Shown piece after piece: positions 57,837 to 64,000 of a DNA stretch of 64,000 nt. Source of the DNA: Silene conica (taxonomy: Eukaryota; Streptophyta; Magnoliopsida; Caryophyllales; Caryophyllaceae). The position numbers and the translations under genes are program-made. A model generated the notes under the pieces. It was not told the DNA's origin, ran no database searches, and worked only from the letters and a program-made list of their open reading frames with translations. The DNA is taken from assembly GCA_029255685.2 (NCBI GenBank), contig CM055312.2, positions 49,696,202-49,760,201 of the forward strand, in the 5' to 3' direction. How positions within the stretch are numbered: position 1 is the stretch's first letter; each line of letters opens with the position of its first letter.

Positions 57837-58963
57837 ATTATTGTTTTGTAGTTCTTCCATTTCCAATGAGGCTAAGACTTGTCATTCTTTGGTTAGTATT
57901 ATGGTGGAATAAAGCAAATTGGCTCCCTAAACTGTTACACTTCATTTTATTCCGAAGTAGCAGTCAGTCAATGGAGTTCTCAGACCAATTTTCATTTTGG
58001 GTCATTCGGAAACAACCTCTTTGTGTTGCTAGCACACTGGTGACGTTGTGTACACCCGACCTCCTTATCTCACAATTTTTAAGAATCGTTTAGGCACAGA
58101 GGCAATTTTGCTGAAATAATTATTTTCGAGTGGGAAAATGAAAATTGTGATTTTTTGCTGGTTTGTTGTGGTATAATTCTGATGCAGTAGCTTCATGTTG
58201 AAGCTTCGTTTATTGGTATACGAAGTCATAGGTTTCTTAGTTAATGGATAAAACCATGTACTGATCTGATTTGTTTCTGTCAAGATAAAATTTCATGAGG
58301 TCGTCCGCCTGGTTGATTTTCCTATGTATAGTTTCCATTTGCTTAAGTGAATTGCCATGATTTGCGCATATGAATGTTACTCCTTTCTGTTCTTTTGCAA
58401 TTGCATCACTTTCCTTCTTGATCAAATTAATGGGATAGAAGTAACATTCAGCATTCCTATTTTACTCCTATTAATCGCTCAATACGCATATTCTCTTAAC
58501 TATTTGTGCCAAAAAACAAATGAGCAATTCCAAAATATATGAATGTGATTCATTATGTGTCCCAGCCAATTCGGAGGAGTAAAACTTGTTATTTAGGCAC
58601 AAGACAGCCAATTGGTAGCAGTTATTCTTTGAGTTACTGGTGTTGATGGGTATCTGGTTAGGGTTTGGTAGAAAATTGGTAGTTTTCATATGATATAAAA
58701 ATGAGGCTGTCGTTTAGATGATACAACCATGCTGCTGTCCATTTTTGCTTTCTGCAATTTCATTGGCCGCTTGGGTGGAGGTGCTGTGTGTGAATACACC
58801 ATCAGGTAATTTTGGTAGCGGTTTTCATTACATCTGTTGTTTTGTAGGGCATGGGAGTATTTTTGGTGTACTGATAATATTCCCTAATCTCTTATCTTGG
58901 GATGGTGATTGCAACCGATATTGAACCAAAATCGACTTGATTGATCTTAATTTTGTTTGTTTT
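57837..58963. other. No gene seen
   Basis: AT-rich spacer. At 58717-58760 the phrase GATACAACCATGCTGCTGTC is a partial extra copy of the 304-bp repeat that follows. Confidence 0.5.
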
Positions 58964-59525
58964 GTTGATGTAGAGTTTGATTTATGGTGATTTTGATTGT
59001 TTTGGGTTTTTGTTGAATTTTACTGACAGTCTATGATCTGTCGTTTACCGAATCGGGTTATGCAATTTAATCAGTCCTTTATTTTATTTGATTAGTTATT
59101 AAAGAATTTGGTAAGGATTCGATAATAGTACAAGCTGATTTTTGACTTTTGCGGTTGGTGTACTTTCTAGGGGTTGGTTCTGGGATAACTGTTCTTAACA
59201 ATTTGGCTCAGATAGGGTATGCTCAAGGAGAGGGTGATACAACCATACTGCTGTCAATTATTGCTTTGTTGATGTGAAGTTTGATTTATGGTGATTTTGA
59301 TTGTTTTGGGTTTTTGTTGAATTTTAATGACAGGCTATGATCTGTCGTTTACTGAATCGTGTTATGCAATTTAATCAGTACTTTATTTGTTTGATTAGTT
59401 ATTGAAGAATTCTGATTTTTGGTTTTTGTGGATGGTGTACTTTCTAGGGGTGATTCTAGGATAACTGTTCTTAACAATTTGGCTCATATAGGGTATGCTC
59501 AAGGAGAAGGTGATACAACCATGCT
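58964..59525 (+). repeat. Two-copy ~304-bp tandem duplication
   Basis: GAGTTTGATTTATGGTGATT near 58972 recurs as AAGTTTGATTTATGGTGATT near 59276, a spacing of 304. The second copy is shortened in its middle (about 258 bases). Each ends with GGGTATGCTCAAGGAGA... GATACAACCAT. With the fragment at 58717 there were once three copies. Non-coding. Confidence 0.85.
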
Positions 59526-60419
59526 TATAAGTTTGCAAACAAATGACCTTTAAATAAATCAAATAAATGACTCAAATCAAATCAATTCGTTATTTTTGAA
59601 ACTCAAATAAATGAACATGGTAAAAGTCATTTATTTTTGTAACTCAAAAGGAACATGGTAAACGTAATTGCATTATAACAAACGTACGTTTAAAACAAAA
59701 ACAAAACCCGAACCCTCTTTATCTTTATTCTTTTCCAATCTTCCACCTTTTCTCAATTATCTCTTAAAGGAAAAAATCCAGTCTAGATCAAGCTCAAGGA
59801 TGGGGGTCACGAGGTCGAACGAATGTGAGATCGATAAACCCTAGCCACCATTTACCATCAAACGGAAACACGTTTACCACCAAAACACTGCAGCACCCGT
59901 CCTACTTCCATCTACTACCCTTAAAGTAAGTATTGAATATATTAGTGTACTCAGTCATAAATAGTATGTAAACCGATTTAATGAATTGTGCATTACTTTA
60001 AATTTGTTACATTGACACTATTAGATGTGCAGTCACCTTATTTGTAGTAGAAATTTTTGGTTAAAATGGTTTAGTTGCGAAATTAGAAATAGGTTAATTA
60101 GTTTGATTGAATTTAGTGGTAATTGGTTGTGTTCTGCGTGAATCAAATGTTTAGGTATAGTCGATTTCCTTAGCTATTGCATTACAATGTGGTCAATTGT
60201 TGAAAGCCACATTCAAAATTGCAAAAAAAATTAAGATTCAATACGTGTGAGTAGAGGGCGATGAGGGTATGCGTGTGGCCTGATGTTGAACGTTTAATAA
60301 CCACAAATAACCTGGGCTGAGGCGTTGAGTATCAACGTGTGTTATAGGATCCGATGTCGGAATTCAACGTGTTAACTACGCTGCACTGCAATAATCAACT
60401 TGTATTAAGGTTATTTAAT
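59526..60419. other. No gene seen
   Basis: AT-rich, with several AAATAAATGA repeats near 59540-59620. Bases 59700-59930 are C-rich on the plus strand and resemble a 5' UTR followed by a GTAAGT donor at 59926, but no coding frame starts there. Confidence 0.4.
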
Positions 60420-60905
60420 GGTAACAAATGATGGAGACCGAGGTAGTAGATAATGGAATTGTTAAAGCTGTAGTAGTATCCCTCAAAGTTGCTGAAATTT
60501 GGGAGTTTGTGCCTTGCCTGTGATCTACTATTGTTTGTTTTTTTGGTTAATCCCTTGAAGTTTCTGATTCTCGAATTGTCTTGGTAAACAAATGATGGAG
60601 ACGGAGGTAGTGGATAATGGAATTGTGAAAACTGTAATAGTATCCCTCAAACTTGCCGAATTTGAGTGTTTATGCCTTCTCTGTGATTTTCTGTTTTTTG
60701 CTCTTTTGGTTAATCGCTTTAAGTTCCTGATTCTCGAATATTCATGGTAAGCAAACGATGGAGACTGAGATAGTAGATAATGGAATTGTGAAAACTATAG
60801 TAGTATCCCTCAAACTTGCTGAAATTTGGGTCTTTGTGGCTTAACCGTTATTTTAAAAAATTTCGTTCTTTGGGTTATTGCTTTAAGTTTTTGGAATTCG
60901 ACTTG
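60420..60905 (+). repeat. Three ~164-bp tandem repeats ending in MITE-like motifs
   Basis: Variants of AACAAATGATGGAGAC lie at about 60423, 60587 and 60750, each followed by GATAATGGAATTGT and TATCCCTCAAA. The motif resembles the end of the local Stowaway MITEs (AAACAAATGATTGAGACGGAGG). The array may have started with a MITE end and then spread by tandem duplication. The last unit is decayed. Confidence 0.8.
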
Positions 60906-61602
60906 TAATGGTGGCGGTTTAGTGCATGGGACATGGGTGTCGGATAAAGAGATTGAACCAGACGATAGAACAAAAGTAAAAGAAGGTGATGGTTTGACAA
61001 TGAGAGGGTCGAGTAGGGTTTATGAGCTTCACTGGATTCTGTCAGTTTGATATTTGTTTGGTCTTAAAGATTAATTCGATCTCTTAAGAATCAAGGACTT
61101 CTTGTCTGTGGTTTTTACTTCACCAATGTTACACTTTCTTCTTCTGCTTCATTGTTTCTTTTGCTAGGTGTTACGGTGCCTCTCACGTAGTCTGACTGTA
61201 ATAAAATTCCACGATTGCGCTTACGACACACCTATAAGAAGAGATAGCCCATTTCATGAAGCCAAAAGAGGTTAACCTGACTGTCTTGTTAACATTATGC
61301 TGGATGTGCAAGAAATTATATACACATGAATAATTGCGACTGACGTACAAATATCACGATCAACCCCAAACCTACTGCACCCATACTAAACTCAAGTATC
61401 TTTGATGAATATAAAGATTGATGCGTATGCCATGTGGTTTCATGTCATGCAGATATCATACCTTTCATCAATAGCAGTCAATTAACAATAAATAAACCAA
61501 TATGACACCCTTCATAAACCCAGCATTTATCTAAGCCATAACTGGTTTTTTTTCTATTTTAAGTCTATAGCTTCAATGTATAATTTCTGCAGCTAAATAG
61601 GT
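60906..61602. other. No gene seen
   Basis: Spacer between the tandem array and the open frame at 61603. No motif is recognised. Confidence 0.4.
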
Positions 61603-62130
61603 ATGCCTCCCTGTACAGGTGTTGTTTACTTTAACAAAGAAGACAGGCGTGAGTTTGAGAATGACTACATACGATGGAAAAAGGAGCAATTCAGATCTAA
61701 ATCATTGCTCAAGACACAGTATGTGCTAAAAGAGACGATAGTAGGCAATCGAATTAACCATCTATTGCTCAGTTCTGATGAGTTAATGACCAGCATTTTT
61801 TAGAGTCTCAATCATCAAGACAAACGTAGTATGTCTGAAGTGTGCAGAAAGTGGGATTCTTTATTTGCAGTTGGAAAAGATACATCTAAGATGACAGCTG
61901 ATTATAAGAGTCAGGTGAAGAGTGAACGAAGAGACGGGTTAATAGTCAGGTCAAGGTGGGGTCGTGTGTTTTCTATCCAATGTAGTTGTCTTGATTTACC
62001 AACAAAAGACGCAAGGTATATCTACCATGTTTGGATAGAGGGACACAGAGACATGGATGATACAACTGTTCATGACGATGGCCCCTTTAATATATTGTCA
62101 GAGGATGAGGCGTATTACGATTCAGATTAG
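61603..62130 (+). pseudogene. Unrecognised ~175-codon frame with one in-frame TAG
   Basis: An ATG at 61603 opens MPPCTGVVYFNKEDRREFEN, rich in charged residues, to a TAG at 61801. The same frame continues through SLNHQDKRS and an ATG at 61831 (MSEVCRKWDSLFAVGKDTSK) to DDGPFNILSEDEAYYDSD and a stop at 62128-62130. A single stop in an otherwise continuous, protein-like frame suggests a recently broken gene, or a gene fragment just inside the Helitron 3' end. An AG (CAGCTAAATAG) lies just before the first ATG, so it may be a late exon. I do not recognise the family; it shows no Rep, helicase or RPA motif. Confidence 0.45.
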
Positions 62131-62743
62131 TACGCCAAACGCTGTAGGTTTAATGCAACAATGCTGAATTGTAAGCTGAACTAATGTAGACCAGTAACTC
62201 TTAATTGAAGCTTTTCTTGAATAACAACGAACAAAAAATGGGTATAAACATGTTGCATATTATCGTATATTAAATTGTGTCGCGATTTAGTAAATTCAAA
62301 TATGCTATACTCGTGTTAAATTTATACTATGCATTTGTACTTAAATTCTGAACTCTTTCCGTATACAATCTGTGTAAGGCTAGGTTATGATCTATAGTCA
62401 TTCTTTAAATTGATACGTTCGAAGTAATCGATTAATTTGAATAAGTCCTATTTCAACATTGAAGGAGTAAGAAATCTTAAGATTGTAAGTCGACATTTGT
62501 TATAAATATGGTTTTATCTAGACTATTTCTACATTACATATATGTCTTAGTTATGTTCACATAATTTATACGAAGTACCTGATAGTTGGACTATATCATT
62601 ATAATCGAATATGCATAATTATTTTCTGATAAAAATAATTCCACAGTAGATGATCACCCCAAATTGGTACGATACGAACAAATAACTGAAATATGTTGAA
62701 ATGACGAAGATCGAATTAATTATAAATTACCTTCATTGGAAGT
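62131..62743. other. AT-rich sequence before the Helitron 3' end
   Basis: No gene or repeat is recognised. The AT richness right before a GC-rich hairpin is usual for Helitron 3' regions. Confidence 0.4.
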
Positions 62744-62775
62744 CCGCACGCATCGCGCGCGGAGTAACAACTAGT
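62744..62775 (+). other. Helitron 3' terminus: hairpin plus CTAG|T
   Basis: CCGCACGCATCGCGCGCGG (62744-62762) folds into an 8-bp stem with one A-C mismatch and a three-base loop. Eight bases later comes CTAG (62771-62774) followed by T. Plant Helitrons end in a short GC-rich hairpin 5-12 bases before CTRR and insert between A and T. The fit is strong; the partner 5' TC end was not located. Confidence 0.7.
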
Positions 62776-64000
62776 GTAAAAAAACATATAGATTGATGCT
62801 TTATGACAAAAGTCGAGTTTCTTCATCAATGTCACCTTTAATTAGCGGAATCCTCGCGGTCTTCTTCAACAATCACCAAGTCTTCTTCCGAGCTACCACA
62901 ATCACCGTTAAAACAACAAAAGCATCAAAATTGACTCACGAATTTCAAAAATACACAACAGGCCGAAAATTCAAATATCACAAATTGCAAGATTGTTTAC
63001 CTTAAAACGACGGGGACGATCTCACGAGTCTTTAGGCGCAAGAATAGCTAAGTTCCGTTAAAAAACGAAGATTTTATGAGAAGATTTGTGAATTGGGGTT
63101 TTTATTTAAGATGAACAAATGGGGATTAGGTTTAAGGAAGAGGATGAATGAATAGTGACTTCATCTTTTCTTTTGTAAGGGAAAGTAAGGAGCGGGTTTT
63201 TAGTAAGGAGTCAGGAATTATTTGTAACGGAAATGACAAGTGAGCGACGTATCATGTCGGAGTTTATTTAAATCTTACATAAAACTTAACTTATTATTTA
63301 AATTCAAGTTTACGAAAATAAATAAAATAACATATATTAATTTCTTCCGAAATCTTATTTAAATCATTAAAATTATGAATTACGAAAATAAAGGATGTTA
63401 CACCTGAACTCTTTAAATACGTATTGCCGTGATCCTAAACTTTTTTCCGTTAATTTTGTCCATTAAATATGTAACGTGGCCAGTTAAATTTTAGATTTTT
63501 TACCTAGTAACCCTATATTTTTAAATATTTTACAACATAACCTTATTTTTTACCTGGTAACCCTTAATTAATCTTCTTTTCACAATTTCTACTCAATTAG
63601 ACCCAAATTGTCAAATCTACCCTCATTTACCCTTAATTAACCATGCTTTGAAAGAAATATGTTGGAAGAACTTTGTTCGTTGTAAAAAAATTCCCGACAA
63701 TATCTTATAAATATCAAAGTAATAAAAGTACTCCATACCGAGCATTATAATAATCAACATACCAATCATTATAATAATCATCCCAATTTTGATTCATAGG
63801 TTTAACCTAATTAAAAAAAGGTTTTTTTTTTAAACATCGTCAAATGCCCAAAATTTTAAATGTTTTAAAGACTATAATGACTCACTTGAATTATTCGACA
63901 AATTGGCACAGTAAAGTTGGTTACAATTGAGGAGTGGAGGCTCATTTGTAAACATACATTGGGCGTAATAGTGGATTATTTTGTTAATTATTGAACCCGA
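62776..64000. other. No gene recognised at the right edge
   Basis: Outside the Helitron end the sequence is AT-rich. Two similar phrases, TTTTTACCTAGTAACCCTA (about 63498) and TTTTTTACCTGGTAACCCTT (about 63548), are a short local repeat. A C-rich stretch on the plus strand at 62815-63000 could be the 5' part of a minus-strand gene, but I see no supported frame. Confidence 0.4.

Noticed and set aside
62793-63005. Open frame right of the Helitron end
   Set aside because: No recognisable family and no splice or promoter support; the composition looks non-coding on this strand.

Overview
The window is flowering-plant nuclear DNA, probably from a eudicot. It is AT-rich and dominated by nested transposable elements. 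The signs are Copia and Gypsy LTR retrotransposons with tRNA-Met and tRNA-Asp type primer sites, L1 LINEs, CACTA ends, Stowaway-like MITEs, and host-gene exons with plant introns. I see no tRNA, rRNA or CRISPR array and no intact host gene. The species cannot be named from the sequence.

Left part (1-14.6 kb). A very young Copia-like element A (1-8126, 5' LTR cut by the window edge) carries a gag-like region but no recognisable protease, integrase or reverse transcriptase. Next come two L1 LINE 3' fragments (8.3-9.4 kb) and the right end of a CACTA transposon with Ulp1-like exons and a subterminal repeat array (9.4-10.4 kb). The 3' half of a relative of A (D, 10.4-14.1 kb) follows, with a Stowaway-like MITE inside. 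A CACTA transposase fragment and the first bases of another Copia LTR end this part.

Nested core (14.6-40.3 kb). A nearly complete minus-strand L1 LINE (14602-18477) is interrupted by B (18478-29860, minus), a non-coding large retrotransposon derivative of the chromovirus type. B's left LTR holds a third layer: a LINE with one open 1042-codon frame ending in a restriction-like endonuclease domain, sitting exactly in a TAA microsatellite (19519-23330). B's right LTR is entered by C (29861-38189), a Tekay/Del-type chromovirus with gag-pol and a chromodomain. C shares primer site, leader and polypurine tract with B and is a plausible source of B's enzymes. An Athila/Tat-type LTR remnant F (38190-40315) closes the core.

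Right part (41-62.8 kb). This is a mosaic of exon fragments from unrelated host genes that keep their introns: lariat debranching enzyme, CTR1-type kinase, FtsH7/9 protease, MLK/casein-kinase-I-like kinase, alanine aminotransferase (five exons in order), heparanase-like (antisense), lipoyl synthase and acyl-CoA thioesterase, plus several exons I do not recognise. It ends at 62744-62775 in a hairpin followed by CTAG|T, the signature of a Helitron 3' end. Retained introns and mixed origins fit Helitron gene capture, possibly by several nested elements; no 5' end was found. A solo LTR with a CCCTT duplication, a 204-bp TRIM-like LTR with a CCGGC duplication, several MITEs, an RTE-type LINE tail and three tandem duplications have since modified the block.

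The two most interesting items are the LINE with restriction-like endonuclease in a microsatellite, which has a matching empty site in the sister LTR, and the multi-gene Helitron-like capture block. Divergence figures were counted by eye and are approximate.
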